This document shows positions 26,461-35,425 of a DNA stretch of 47,688 nucleotides, piece by piece. The DNA lies in assembly GCA_944325415.1 (NCBI GenBank), contig CALUZW010000018.1:1-47688 (forward strand), read 5' to 3'. This DNA is from an uncultured Bacteroidales bacterium. GTDB lineage: Bacteria > Bacteroidota > Bacteroidia > Bacteroidales > UBA11471. The position numbers and the translations under genes are program-made. How positions within the stretch are numbered: the stretch's first letter is position 1; each line of letters begins with the position of its first letter. Under the pieces are notes generated by a model that saw nothing but the letters and a program-made list of their open reading frames with translations, was not told the origin of the DNA and ran no database searches.

Positions 26461-27174
26461 ATGACTTTTATGCTCTCTCTCCTGGCTCAGACCGCCGTGG
26501 TCGAGCCCGTGCAGGCTGCCGCTCTCGAAGCACAGACCGCCGTTCCGCCGTTGAACCTGTGGTCGCTTTCGCTCAAAGGCGGATTCATCATGATACCCAT
26601 CGTTCTCCTCTCCCTGGTTACGATATACATCTTTGTCGAGCGTCTGCTCGTGTTGCGCGACGCCGCCCGGCAAGACGACACCTTCATGCAGCGCATCAAG
26701 GATTACATTCACGTCGGCGACATCGACTCGGCCTTGAACCTCTGCAAGAAAAATCCCACGCCGGTTGCCCGTCTCGTCGAGAAAGGCATCACCCGGCTGG
26801 GGCGTCCCATGAACGATGTGCTGGTGGCCATCGAAAACGTGGGAAACATCGAGGTGGCCAAACTCGAACGCCGCTTTACCTGGATAGCCACTACCGCCGC
26901 CGGTGCCCCCATGCTCGGTTTCCTCGGTACGGTTACCGGAATGGTGAATGCGTTTTACAGCATGGCGGCTGCCGGCGAAGCGGCCGACATCACCACGCTG
27001 TCGAGCGGTATCTACGAAGCGCTGGTTACTACGGTAGCCGGTCTGGTAGTGGGCATCATAGCCATGTTTGCCTACAACTATCTGGTTTCGCGGGTCAATA
27101 CGGTTGTCAACCAGCTCGAAGCCAGCACCATGGAATTTATGGACCTGCTCAACGAGCCGGCCGGTAAAAAATAG
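26461..27174 (+). CDS. MotA/TolQ/ExbB proton channel protein
   Basis: A 237-residue inner-membrane protein of the ExbB/TolQ family, which uses the proton gradient to energise TonB. After an N-terminal extension of about 35 residues, membrane segments lie around residues 38-60, 140-165 and 180-205. The conserved TTAAGAPMLGFLGTVTGMVN block and the TLSSGIYEALVTTVAGLVVG block are both present. It is the first gene of an exbB-exbD-tonB set (17 and 11 bp gaps). Whether it serves TonB-dependent receptors or a Tol-like role is not shown by sequence; TonB function is favoured by the third gene. Confidence 0.93.
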   Translation: MTFMLSLLAQTAVVEPVQAAALEAQTAVPPLNLWSLSLKGGFIMIPIVLLSLVTIYIFVERLLVLRDAARQDDTFMQRIKDYIHVGDIDSALNLCKKNPTPVARLVEKGITRLGRPMNDVLVAIENVGNIEVAKLERRFTWIATTAAGAPMLGFLGTVTGMVNAFYSMAAAGEAADITTLSSGIYEALVTTVAGLVVGIIAMFAYNYLVSRVNTVVNQLEASTMEFMDLLNEPAGKK

Positions 27175-27191
27175 AAAGGGGAGAACGCATT

Positions 27192-27605
27192 ATGGCTCTT
27201 AAACGCAAAAACCGCATAGAGGCCTCTTTCAGCATGGCTTCGATGACCGACGTAATATTTCTGTTGCTCATCTTCTTCATGGTAACATCGACCTTTGTAT
27301 TCCCCAACGCCATAAAGGTCAACCTCCCGCAGAGCAAGCAGCAGACTACCGTCAAGCCGTTGGCTCGCGTAACCATCGACGCGTCGCTCAATTACTATGT
27401 TTCGGTGGGAAAAGCCAAAGCCGTGAAGGTGGCCTACGAAGAATTGCCCGCCTACCTGACCGAAGCCCGCAATCAGGACCCCGAAATGTATTTTGCCCTC
27501 TATGCCGATGAAAGCGTGCCTTACCGCGAAATCATGAAAGTCCTCAATATCGCCAATGACAACCAGTTGCGCATGGTCTTGGCCACACAACCCGTAAAAG
27601 AGTAA
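27192..27605 (+). CDS. ExbD/TolR family protein
   Basis: A 137-residue protein with one membrane segment near the N-terminus (FSMASMTDVIFLLLIFFMVT) whose Asp is the proton-path residue of ExbD, and a periplasmic domain. The ARVTIDASLNYYVSVGKAK and YADESVPYREIMKVL segments fit the family. It lies directly between the exbB and tonB-like genes. Confidence 0.93.
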   Translation: MALKRKNRIEASFSMASMTDVIFLLLIFFMVTSTFVFPNAIKVNLPQSKQQTTVKPLARVTIDASLNYYVSVGKAKAVKVAYEELPAYLTEARNQDPEMYFALYADESVPYREIMKVLNIANDNQLRMVLATQPVKE

Positions 27606-27616
27606 CCCCCTACGAC

Positions 27617-28366
27617 GTGGAAGCAGAAAATAAAAATAGGACGGTCGCACTGGCAGTAACGGTTGTCGTTCACGCCGCCATCTTGTTGCTGCTGCTGTTT
27701 TACACCTTGTCGACTCCGGTGATTACCGAAGACGACGGCAGCGGTGTCGTGTTGCAACTGGGTGTCGTCGATGCCGATGCCGGCACGTTCACCCCCGCAG
27801 CGGCAGCACCCCGTCCGCGTCCGGTCGAAGCCGAGCCCGTTGTTACGCAGGATATCGAAGAGACGGTCGCTCTCGACGAAAAGAAGCCCGAGCCCGAAAA
27901 GACAGTTGCTCCCACCGAAAACACCCCGCAGCCCGAGCCCGAAACCTCGCAGATAGATGACTTGTGGGCCAGCGCTCTCAACAAGGGAAAGACGGCCGAC
28001 AGCATCGCCGCCGACAATCGTCGTAAAGGCTCACCCCAAGGCACCGCCCCCTCGGGTGCCACTGCCGGTTCGCCCGGCTATGGCGACTATGACCTAGGCG
28101 GGAGAGGGCTGGTGGGAAGCCTGCCCAAGCCCGAATATACAGGCACCAACGACGAGGGAACCATCGTCGTAGAGGTGCTGGTCGACCCCCGTGGCCGGGT
28201 GGTACAGGCCAACGTTACCCCCTCGGGCAGCAAAGGTACCGCTGCCTCCAACGCCACCTTGCGCAGTCGTGCCGAGGCGGCCGCCCGCCGTGCCGTCTTT
28301 GAGCACAAGGCCTCGGGCAACGAGAATCAATGGGGCACCATTACCTACTATTTCAAACAGAACTGA
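27617..28366 (+). CDS. TonB-like energy transducer
   Basis: A 249-residue protein with an N-terminal membrane anchor (ALAVTVVVHAAILLLLLFYT), a long Pro/Glu/Ala-rich spacer (about 50-130) and a C-terminal domain with EGTIVVEVLVDPRGRVVQAN, the TonB_C-type fold. This is the periplasm-spanning protein that would carry energy from ExbBD to outer-membrane receptors such as the SusC protein at 40673. The start is a GTG at 27617, 11 bp after exbD. A Tol-like partner is the alternative. Confidence 0.88.
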   Translation: MEAENKNRTVALAVTVVVHAAILLLLLFYTLSTPVITEDDGSGVVLQLGVVDADAGTFTPAAAAPRPRPVEAEPVVTQDIEETVALDEKKPEPEKTVAPTENTPQPEPETSQIDDLWASALNKGKTADSIAADNRRKGSPQGTAPSGATAGSPGYGDYDLGGRGLVGSLPKPEYTGTNDEGTIVVEVLVDPRGRVVQANVTPSGSKGTAASNATLRSRAEAAARRAVFEHKASGNENQWGTITYYFKQN

Positions 28367-28455
28367 AAAACACCTGAAACCGATGCCGCAGTTGCGGTCG
28401 CTCCCGGTTTATGAAACGGCCGGTCGATACCTCGCCTGCCGGCTCTGACGATACG

Positions 28456-29931
28456 ATGAACAACGGGATAATCCTACTCCTCATACTGGCAGCCTATTTT
28501 GCCGTGCTGCTGCTTATCGGCCGTTTCTCGGGCGGGAAGTCCGACGACAACAGCAACTTCTTCCTGGCCGGAAAATCTTCACCCTGGTGGCTGGTGGCCA
28601 TAGGAATGATAGGCACCTCCATATCGGGAGTAACATTCATTTCGGTTCCCGGCATGCCCTTGACCATAGAGATGACCTACATGCAGATGGTCCTGGGCTT
28701 TGTCGTGGGTTACATAGCCATAGCCAAAATTCTGCTGCCCCTCTATTACCGCCTCGGCCTCACCTCGATATACACCTACCTCGAACACCGTTTCGGCCTC
28801 TGTTCCCACAAGACAGGTGCCGTTTTCTTTTTTATCTCCAAGATAATAGGCGCAGCCGCACGGCTCTATCTTGTGGTGCTTATTTTGCAACGCATCGTCC
28901 TGGCCGGCTGGAACATACCCTTTTGGGCCACGGCTCTGGCGGTGGTGCTGCTCATCTGGCTCTATTCCCACCGTAGCGGTATGCGCACGATTGTGCGCAC
29001 CGATGCCTTGCAGACGGTTTTCATGATAGGGGCCCTGCTGCTTATCCTGGCACAGCTCATGACGCGAATGCATCTCGACGTGCAAGGGGTGGTCGATACG
29101 GTACGCGCGAGTGGGCTCGAACGTGTATTCGTCTTTGACGACTGGCAGTCGAAACAGAACTTCTTCAAACAGTTTTTTAGCGGCATCTTCATCACCATAG
29201 TGATGTCGGGCCTCGACCAGGATATCATGCAGAAGAATCTCTCGATACGCACGTTGCGGGAGGCGCAGAAGAATATGTATATCTATGGCACGGCCTTTGT
29301 CCCGGTCAATCTGCTCTTTCTTGTGTTGGGAATCCTGCTGGTGGCCTATGCCGGACAGGCGGGTATCGCCTTGCCCTCCAAGACCGATGAGCTCCTGCCC
29401 CTGATGGCGACCGACTATCTCGGTTTCGGGGTCTTGCTGCTGTTCAGTATCGGTATCGTGGCCGCCGCCTTTTCGAGTGCCGACTCGGCCTTGACGGCAC
29501 TCACCACATCGTTCTGTGTCGATTTGCTGGGCGTAAACCGGCGCTCGGCCGCCGAGGCGGTAACCCTGCGCAAGCGGGCCCATGTGGGCATTTCGCTGCT
29601 TTTCTTCCTCATTATCTGTGTAATCGAGGCCCTTAACGATACCAGTGTGATAGACGCCATATACACCATAGCCGGCTACACCTACGGCCCGTTGCTGGGG
29701 CTTTTTGTCTACGGCCTTTTCATGAAAGGAACTCCCCGCGACCGCCATGTGCCTTGGGTGGCGCTGCTCTCTCCCATACTCTGTTATGCGCTGCAACGGT
29801 GGCTTGCCGGAGCTTTCGGCTATCAGATGGGGTATGAGCTGTTGATGCTTAACGGATTGATAACATTTGCCGGATTGATGCTTCTGTCGGTGGGTCGGCC
29901 GACATTCTCCGGACAACTCCCTCGTAAATGA
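28456..29931 (+). CDS. Sodium:solute symporter, probable MurNAc transporter
   Basis: A 491-residue SSF-family symporter with about 13 membrane segments. SSF features are GKSSPWWLVAIGMIGTSISG, the ISKIIGAAARLYLVV helix and the AAFSSADSALTALTTSF motif. Because it begins a cluster with an amino-sugar kinase and murQ, it most likely imports N-acetylmuramic acid across the inner membrane, the role of MurT in the murTKQ operon of Tannerella forsythia; sialate or other sugar uptake is the alternative. I use the ATG at 28456, which directly precedes the first membrane segment, rather than one 15 codons earlier. It overlaps the next gene by four bases. Confidence 0.85.
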   Translation: MNNGIILLLILAAYFAVLLLIGRFSGGKSDDNSNFFLAGKSSPWWLVAIGMIGTSISGVTFISVPGMPLTIEMTYMQMVLGFVVGYIAIAKILLPLYYRLGLTSIYTYLEHRFGLCSHKTGAVFFFISKIIGAAARLYLVVLILQRIVLAGWNIPFWATALAVVLLIWLYSHRSGMRTIVRTDALQTVFMIGALLLILAQLMTRMHLDVQGVVDTVRASGLERVFVFDDWQSKQNFFKQFFSGIFITIVMSGLDQDIMQKNLSIRTLREAQKNMYIYGTAFVPVNLLFLVLGILLVAYAGQAGIALPSKTDELLPLMATDYLGFGVLLLFSIGIVAAAFSSADSALTALTTSFCVDLLGVNRRSAAEAVTLRKRAHVGISLLFFLIICVIEALNDTSVIDAIYTIAGYTYGPLLGLFVYGLFMKGTPRDRHVPWVALLSPILCYALQRWLAGAFGYQMGYELLMLNGLITFAGLMLLSVGRPTFSGQLPRK

Positions 29932-31241
29932 TAGATAAGGAACCCTCCATAACCGTCGGCGTGCAGCGGGGCGATACTGTCGATTTCCGCCTGCGCGACA
30001 CCTTTTACACGCCCGCAGGAGAGGCTTTCCCTGCCGGTGAATACCGGGCCTGTCCCGCTTCGGACGGACGTGGTGTGTCGGTAGGCGGCCGGGTGTTCGA
30101 CACGTTGCGTCTTTTACCCTCCCGTCCCGAGTCGCTCTTCGACCTGCCTCATGTAACCATCGGAGTCGATTTCCACTGGCAGCGGCAGGAGTGCCAGACC
30201 TTCTGCGGCATCTTGCAGTTGCTGGCCCATGGAACCACGGTTCATGCCGTCAATGAGGTCCCGCTCGAAACCTATCTCACCAGTGTCATCTCCTCGGAGA
30301 TGAGTGCCACCTCTTCTCTTGAACTGTTGAAGGCTCACGCCGTCGTTTCCCGCAGTTGGCTGCTGGCGCAGTTGCCCCGCCTGAGCGGCCGGCCGGCTCC
30401 GGTGCGCAGCTTCTCCCGGGGGGAGGAGACGCCCGACGAAATCGTTTGCTGGTACGACCGCGACGACCACACCCTCTTCGATGTCTGTGCCGACGACCAC
30501 TGCCAGCGTTACCAGGGGCTCACGCGCGTAGCCACGCCATACGTCTCCCGCGCGGTGGCCGAGACCCGCGGCGAAGTGCTGATGTATGGCGGCGAGGTGT
30601 GCGATGCCCGCTTCTCCAAATGTTGCGGCGGGGTGAGTGAGCGTTTTGAGAACTGCTGGGGGCCCGAGCCGCACGACTATCTGCAACCGGTCTACGATGC
30701 ACCCGACGACCGGCTGAGGGTCGACCTTACCCGGGAGCAGGAGGCCGAACGTTTTATCGACAGCCGCCCCGATGTCTTTTGCCATACGGCCGATGCGGCC
30801 ATACTCTCCCAGGTGCTTAACAGCTACGACCGCGAGACGCCCGACTTTTTCCGCTGGCAGGTCCGCTATTCGGCCCGCGAGCTTTCGGCGTTGGTGGCTC
30901 GTCGTTCGGGCATCGATTTTGGCGAGATAACCCGTCTCGAACCGCTGCGGCGCGGCCCTTCGGGGCGCATCGTCAGCCTGCGTATCGTCGGTACGCGGTG
31001 CGAGAAGACAGTCGGCAAGGAGCTTTATATCCGGCGTATACTGTCGCCTTCGCACCTGTACAGTTCGGCCTTTGTCGTGAGACGTTCGGGTACCGATTTT
31101 ATTCTCGACGGTGCCGGTTGGGGGCACGGAGTGGGAATGTGTCAGATAGGAGCCGCCGTCATGGCACACCGCGGGTACGATTACCGCGCGATACTTCGCC
31201 ACTATTATCCCGGCGCCGGGCTCGATTGCTATTATCGGTGA
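29928..31241 (+). CDS. SpoIID/LytB-domain protein
   Basis: A 437-residue protein with a central to C-terminal SpoIID/LytB domain: EVPLETYLTSVISSEMS, LLKAHAVVSRSWLL, CCGGVSERFENCWG and the late GAGWGHGVGMCQIGAAVMA motif. In Bacillus, SpoIID cleaves peptidoglycan glycan strands from which stem peptides have been removed (lytic transglycosylase). No signal peptide is evident at the N-terminus, so it may act in the cytoplasm on imported fragments or use an unusual export route. It overlaps the transporter by ATGA. Its position in a MurNAc-salvage operon fits a role in breaking down denuded glycan. Confidence 0.88.
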   Translation: MIDKEPSITVGVQRGDTVDFRLRDTFYTPAGEAFPAGEYRACPASDGRGVSVGGRVFDTLRLLPSRPESLFDLPHVTIGVDFHWQRQECQTFCGILQLLAHGTTVHAVNEVPLETYLTSVISSEMSATSSLELLKAHAVVSRSWLLAQLPRLSGRPAPVRSFSRGEETPDEIVCWYDRDDHTLFDVCADDHCQRYQGLTRVATPYVSRAVAETRGEVLMYGGEVCDARFSKCCGGVSERFENCWGPEPHDYLQPVYDAPDDRLRVDLTREQEAERFIDSRPDVFCHTADAAILSQVLNSYDRETPDFFRWQVRYSARELSALVARRSGIDFGEITRLEPLRRGPSGRIVSLRIVGTRCEKTVGKELYIRRILSPSHLYSSAFVVRRSGTDFILDGAGWGHGVGMCQIGAAVMAHRGYDYRAILRHYYPGAGLDCYYR

Positions 31242-31312
31242 TTTCTGCCCCGGCAGGCCCCGATGTTCCTGAAAAAATCATTAACTTGCGCCGGATTACA
31301 AATACCGGATTT

Positions 31313-32158
31313 ATGATATTGATTGCCGATAGCGGGTCGACCAAAACCGAGTGGTTGCTGGTTGGCAAAGAGGGTGTCGAACGCTCGTTCCGCACCGCAG
31401 GTCTCAATCCTTACCTTCTGAGCGAAGATGAGATACGTCGTCTCCTCACCCGTGAGGTGCTGGTAGAGTTGCCTGTCGAAAGCATGACCGAACTCTTTTT
31501 CTACGGGGCCGGTTGTGTAGGCCGTCCGGCCGAGATGCTTTGTGCCCAGTTGCGCCGGGTGATAGGTGCCGACACGGTCGAGGTACACAGCGACCTGTTG
31601 GGGGCTGCCCGCGCCTTGTGTGGCGACGCTCCCGGCATCGTGGCGATTCTCGGTACAGGTTCCAACTCGGGCCTCTACGACGGACGGACACTCACGCGCA
31701 GCGTCCCCTCGCTGGGATATTTGCTCGGCGATGAGGGGAGCGGTAGCGACCTGGGCAAGCATTTCTTGTCCGATGCCATGAAGGACCTCCTGCCCGAATC
31801 GGTGGCCAATCCCTTCTTCGACCGCTATCCCCTGTCTCAGGGCGAACTTTTGGAGAGCGTCTACCGGCGTCCGTTTCCCAACCGTTTCATGGCCCGTTTC
31901 GCTCCGTTCCTACACGAGCATCTCGACGACGATTATGTGCGCCAACTGGTAGCCGGTCGTTTCGAAGCCTTCTTCCGGCGGAACATACTGGCCTATCCCT
32001 ATACCCAATTCCCGGTACACTTTGTCGGGTCTGTGGCCTATTATTTTGCCGAGGTGCTGCGTGAGGTTGCCCGCTCGCTGTCGGTAGAGGTGGCGACTAT
32101 CCTTCCCTCGCCCGGAGAGGCCCTGGCCCGATATCACGCTCAACGAATGACCGAATAG
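31313..32158 (+). CDS. BadF/BadG-type amino-sugar kinase, probable MurNAc kinase
   Basis: A 281-residue ASKHA-fold kinase. The phosphate-1 loop is ADSGSTKTEW (residues 5-14). The adenosine and phosphate-2 regions are ILGTGSNSGLYDG and LLGDEGSGSDLGK. It belongs with the BadF/BadG/GlcNAc kinase family and lies four bases before murQ. This pairing matches MurK-MurQ of Tannerella, where the kinase makes MurNAc 6-phosphate, the substrate of MurQ. GlcNAc kinase activity is possible too. I use the ATG at 31313; an in-frame extension overlaps the SpoIID gene. Confidence 0.88.
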   Translation: MILIADSGSTKTEWLLVGKEGVERSFRTAGLNPYLLSEDEIRRLLTREVLVELPVESMTELFFYGAGCVGRPAEMLCAQLRRVIGADTVEVHSDLLGAARALCGDAPGIVAILGTGSNSGLYDGRTLTRSVPSLGYLLGDEGSGSDLGKHFLSDAMKDLLPESVANPFFDRYPLSQGELLESVYRRPFPNRFMARFAPFLHEHLDDDYVRQLVAGRFEAFFRRNILAYPYTQFPVHFVGSVAYYFAEVLREVARSLSVEVATILPSPGEALARYHAQRMTE

Positions 32159-32162
32159 CCGT

Positions 32163-33017
32163 ATGGAAGACTTTCAGAAAATAACCGAATATCCCTCGCC
32201 CTACCGCCATCTCGAAACGAAGCCGGTGGGTGAGATTCTCTCCGAAATCAATGCCGAAGACCATAAAGTAGCCGATGCGGTGGAAAAGGCCATTCCGCAG
32301 ATTACCCGTCTGGTCGAGCAGCTTGTGCCGCGGATGCGCCGTGGCGGGCGGCTTTTCTATATGGGGGCCGGGACGAGTGGCCGTCTCGGGGTGCTTGATG
32401 CGTCGGAGATACCCCCGACGTATGGCATGCCGCCCGGCCGGGTCATCGGTCTGATTGCCGGAGGCGATGCCGCGCTGCGTCGCTCGGTCGAGTCGGCCGA
32501 AGACGGAGAAGTCAGAGGGTGGGAAGAGTTGCAGGCTCATGACGTTACATCGCTCGATACGGTAGTGGGCATAGCAGCCTCGGGTACGACTCCCTATGTG
32601 ATAGGGGCCCTGCGCCGTTGTCGGGAGGCCGGTATTCTCACGGCATCGATTGCCTGCAATCCCGGTGCGCCGGTATCGCAAGTGGCCGATATACCCATCG
32701 AGGTCGTTACCGGCCCCGAATATGTAACCGGAAGCACCCGCATGAAGGCCGGTACGGCACAGAAGTTGGTGCTCAATATGATATCGACGTCGGCCATGAT
32801 AGGATTGGGCCGTGTCGAAGACAACCGCATGGTACACATGCAACTCACCAATAAGAAACTGATAGACCGGGGTAGCCGCATGATTGTAGAGTCGACGGGG
32901 CTTCCGTATGACGAGGCCCGCGGGTTGCTGTTGCAGCACGGCTCGGTGAGCCGTGCCGTGGAGGCATTCCGCAGCGGAGCGGCCCCGGGTGTACATAAAC
33001 CCTCTTCGCATGAATAA
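32163..33017 (+). CDS. murQ: N-acetylmuramic acid 6-phosphate etherase
   Basis: A 284-residue SIS-fold enzyme that removes lactate from MurNAc 6-phosphate to give GlcNAc 6-phosphate. It has the [20 protein letters not shown] block with the catalytic Glu near residue 82, SVESAEDG with a second acidic pair, [10 protein letters not shown] and [17 protein letters not shown]. The C-terminus ([11 protein letters not shown]) is normal. It overlaps the next gene by eight bases, so the cluster is translationally coupled. Confidence 0.97.
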   Translation: MEDFQKITEYPSPYRHLETKPVGEILSEINAEDHKVADAVEKAIPQITRLVEQLVPRMRRGGRLFYMGAGTSGRLGVLDASEIPPTYGMPPGRVIGLIAGGDAALRRSVESAEDGEVRGWEELQAHDVTSLDTVVGIAASGTTPYVIGALRRCREAGILTASIACNPGAPVSQVADIPIEVVTGPEYVTGSTRMKAGTAQKLVLNMISTSAMIGLGRVEDNRMVHMQLTNKKLIDRGSRMIVESTGLPYDEARGLLLQHGSVSRAVEAFRSGAAPGVHKPSSHE

Positions 33018-34473
33018 TTCCGACATCTGCTGTTTCTTCGCTTACTCCGATACGCCGGCGTTTCGCCGTTCGGTCGACGCGCTTCGTTCGTGTCGCGAAG
33101 TGAAGGCTGTTTATCTCTGTGCGGCCGGCGATGCGGCCGACATACCCGGCTGCACTCTTTGGCACGCCTCCCTGTACGAGACCGACACGTTGCGCCGCAT
33201 GGCGCGTGAGGTGCAGGAGGGTTTTCTGCTGATTGCCCTGCCCGGAATGGAATTTCTCCCGTCGGGCCATCTCTGTTCCCGCTTGCTGGCGGTTGCCGGC
33301 GATACGGGTGCGCCGCTGGTTTACACCGATTCGTGGCGCGACGAGGAGGGAAGGCGCACGCCTCACCCCCGTATCGATTGTCACGAAGGATCGTTGCGAG
33401 ACGATTTCGACCTGGGGACATTGCTTTTTCTTCGGGCCGATACCTTTCTCTCCGCTGTTTCGGAGATGGACATCTCCTACCGCTATGCCGCTCTCTACGA
33501 CCTTCGCTTGCGTCTCTCCCGTCGGGGCGCCCTGTTCCATCTGCGGGAGATGCTCTATGGCGAGCGACCGCTTCTCCGACAGGCCGGCGAGCGGCAGTTT
33601 GACTATGTCGACCCCCGGAACCGGGCCGTGCAGATAGAGATGGAGCGTGCCTGTACCCGCCATTTGCAGGCTGTTGGGGCGTGGTTGCCACCCGTGCAGC
33701 GTGTCGTGGAGTATGAGAAGGGCGACTTTCCCGTCGATGTATCGGTGGTGATACCGGTCTACAACCGGGTGCGGTCGATAGCCGATGCCGTGCGTTCGGC
33801 GGCGGCTCAGCAGGGTGATTTTTCCTATAACATCATCGTGGTCGACAACCATTCGACCGACGGTACCACTTCGGCTCTGCAAGCGTTGGCCGGAGAGATT
33901 CCGCAGTTGCTGCACCTGATACCCGAGGCCGAGGGCCTTGGCATCGGCGGCTGCTGGAATTATGCCGTGAACCACCCGGCTTGCGGACGCTTTGCCGTGC
34001 AACTCGACAGCGACGACCTCTACAAGGATGCTCATGTGCTGAGTCGTATCGTCGAGACGTTCCGTCGGGAGCGGTGTGCCATGGTGGTGGGCAGTTACGA
34101 ACTCACCGACTGGAATCTGCATCTCCTCCCTCCGGGACTTATTGACCACCGCGAATGGACCCCCGAGAACGGGCACAACAACGCCCTGCGCATCAACGGA
34201 CTGGGAGCTCCCCGCGCTTTTTATACCCCGCTGCTGAGAGCTTGTCCGTTTCCCGATGTAAGCTACGGCGAAGATTATGCCGTGGCGCTGCGCCTCTCGC
34301 GCACCTACCCCATAGGGCGCATCTACGAGTCGCTCTACTTGTGCCGCCGTTGGGAGGGAAACTCCGATGCGGCTCTCGATACCGAACGCATCAACCGCAA
34401 CAATGCATATAAAGACAGCCTGCGGGCCATGGAACTGGCCGCCCGCAGGCAGATGAACCATGAAACCCGATAG
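33010..34473 (+). CDS. Two-part glycosyltransferase family 2 protein
   Basis: A 487-residue protein. The C-terminal half, from about residue 240, is a family 2 glycosyltransferase: [28 protein letters not shown], and the metal-binding [10 protein letters not shown], followed by [15 protein letters not shown] [12 protein letters not shown]. The N-terminal half resembles a second, degenerate GT-like domain ([34 protein letters not shown]) without a clear DxD. No membrane segment is seen. It lies between murQ and a GalT-like gene, overlapping both. A glycosyltransferase that would use a nucleotide sugar made by its neighbour is an attractive but untested reading. Confidence 0.82.
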   Translation: MNNSDICCFFAYSDTPAFRRSVDALRSCREVKAVYLCAAGDAADIPGCTLWHASLYETDTLRRMAREVQEGFLLIALPGMEFLPSGHLCSRLLAVAGDTGAPLVYTDSWRDEEGRRTPHPRIDCHEGSLRDDFDLGTLLFLRADTFLSAVSEMDISYRYAALYDLRLRLSRRGALFHLREMLYGERPLLRQAGERQFDYVDPRNRAVQIEMERACTRHLQAVGAWLPPVQRVVEYEKGDFPVDVSVVIPVYNRVRSIADAVRSAAAQQGDFSYNIIVVDNHSTDGTTSALQALAGEIPQLLHLIPEAEGLGIGGCWNYAVNHPACGRFAVQLDSDDLYKDAHVLSRIVETFRRERCAMVVGSYELTDWNLHLLPPGLIDHREWTPENGHNNALRINGLGAPRAFYTPLLRACPFPDVSYGEDYAVALRLSRTYPIGRIYESLYLCRRWEGNSDAALDTERINRNNAYKDSLRAMELAARRQMNHETR

Positions 34474-35425
34474 TCTGAAAAATCTGGCCGATGAGGCCGA
34501 TGCCCTGCTGCGCGTGCAGTGGCAGCAGTGGCCCGAGGCTGCCGGCCACTATGCGGCCTTGTCGCAATGCCGCGAGCGCACCGTCGAGGTGGGTGGAGTG
34601 CCTGTGCGGTTGCAGTGCAACCCCGAGCGTATCCGTTCCACGGCCTCGAAGGTCGACCGCCGTTCGGTGGCGCAGCGCCCCTGTTTTCTGTGCGATGCCA
34701 ATCGCCCCGCCGAGCAGCTTTCCGTGCCGGTGGCGGGCCGCTACCAGTTGCTGGTCAACCCCTATCCGATATTCCCCCGCCATTTTACGTTGCCGGCGGT
34801 AGAACATGTGCCGCAACTCCTGCGGGGACGTTTCGGCGATATGTTGCAACTGGCCGCTGCGTTGCCTGCCTGTATGGTGTTTTATAACGGAGCCCGCTGC
34901 GGAGCCTCGGCTCCCGACCACATGCATTTCCAGGCCGGCAACAAAGGCTTTGTACCCATCGAGTCGCAGTGGGACACCCTGCTTGCGACGCAGGGCGAGA
35001 GTCGTCGTTGGGAGGGGGGCGTCGTCTATTCACGGCTCACCCGTTGGCCGGTGGCGATGCTGGCTTTCGAAGACGACGATGCCGAAGCCTTGTATGCTTT
35101 CTGGGAACGGGTAGAGGCTCTCCTGCCCGTGCCGTCAGGCGATGCCGAGCCACCGGTGAACATGCTCTGTTCCTTTACCGGGACGAGCTGGCGGTGCTGG
35201 GCGGTGTTGCGCACCCGCCACCGCCCGTGGCAGTACGATGCCGGGGGAGAGGCACAGCGCCTGGTCAGCCCCGGGGCTGTCGATATGGCCGGGGTCGTCA
35301 TCACACCGCGCGAGACAGATTTCCTCTCCCTTTCGGCTGCGGAGTTGGCCGATATTTACCGTCAGGTGGCCGACCCCTCGCTTCTCGATGTTTGCCTGCA
35401 ACAACTTAAAACCCGATGCCGATGA
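34460..35425 (+). CDS. DUF4922 protein with GalT/Ap4A-phosphorylase-like active site
   Basis: A 321-residue soluble protein that I place in the DUF4922 group. It has the landmarks of the GalT/HIT superfamily: a CxxC metal site ([11 protein letters not shown], Cys75 and Cys78), the substrate-side [13 protein letters not shown] stretch (100-112) and the catalytic [13 protein letters not shown] (HMHFQ, His154/His156/Gln158). This is the layout of galactose-1-phosphate uridylyltransferase and Ap4A phosphorylase. So it probably transfers a nucleotidyl group or phosphorolyses a nucleotide; the substrate is unknown. It overlaps the GT2 gene by 14 bases and the AmpG gene by 4-10, within a MurNAc-salvage operon. 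Confidence 0.85.
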   Translation: MKPDSLKNLADEADALLRVQWQQWPEAAGHYAALSQCRERTVEVGGVPVRLQCNPERIRSTASKVDRRSVAQRPCFLCDANRPAEQLSVPVAGRYQLLVNPYPIFPRHFTLPAVEHVPQLLRGRFGDMLQLAAALPACMVFYNGARCGASAPDHMHFQAGNKGFVPIESQWDTLLATQGESRRWEGGVVYSRLTRWPVAMLAFEDDDAEALYAFWERVEALLPVPSGDAEPPVNMLCSFTGTSWRCWAVLRTRHRPWQYDAGGEAQRLVSPGAVDMAGVVITPRETDFLSLSAAELADIYRQVADPSLLDVCLQQLKTRCR

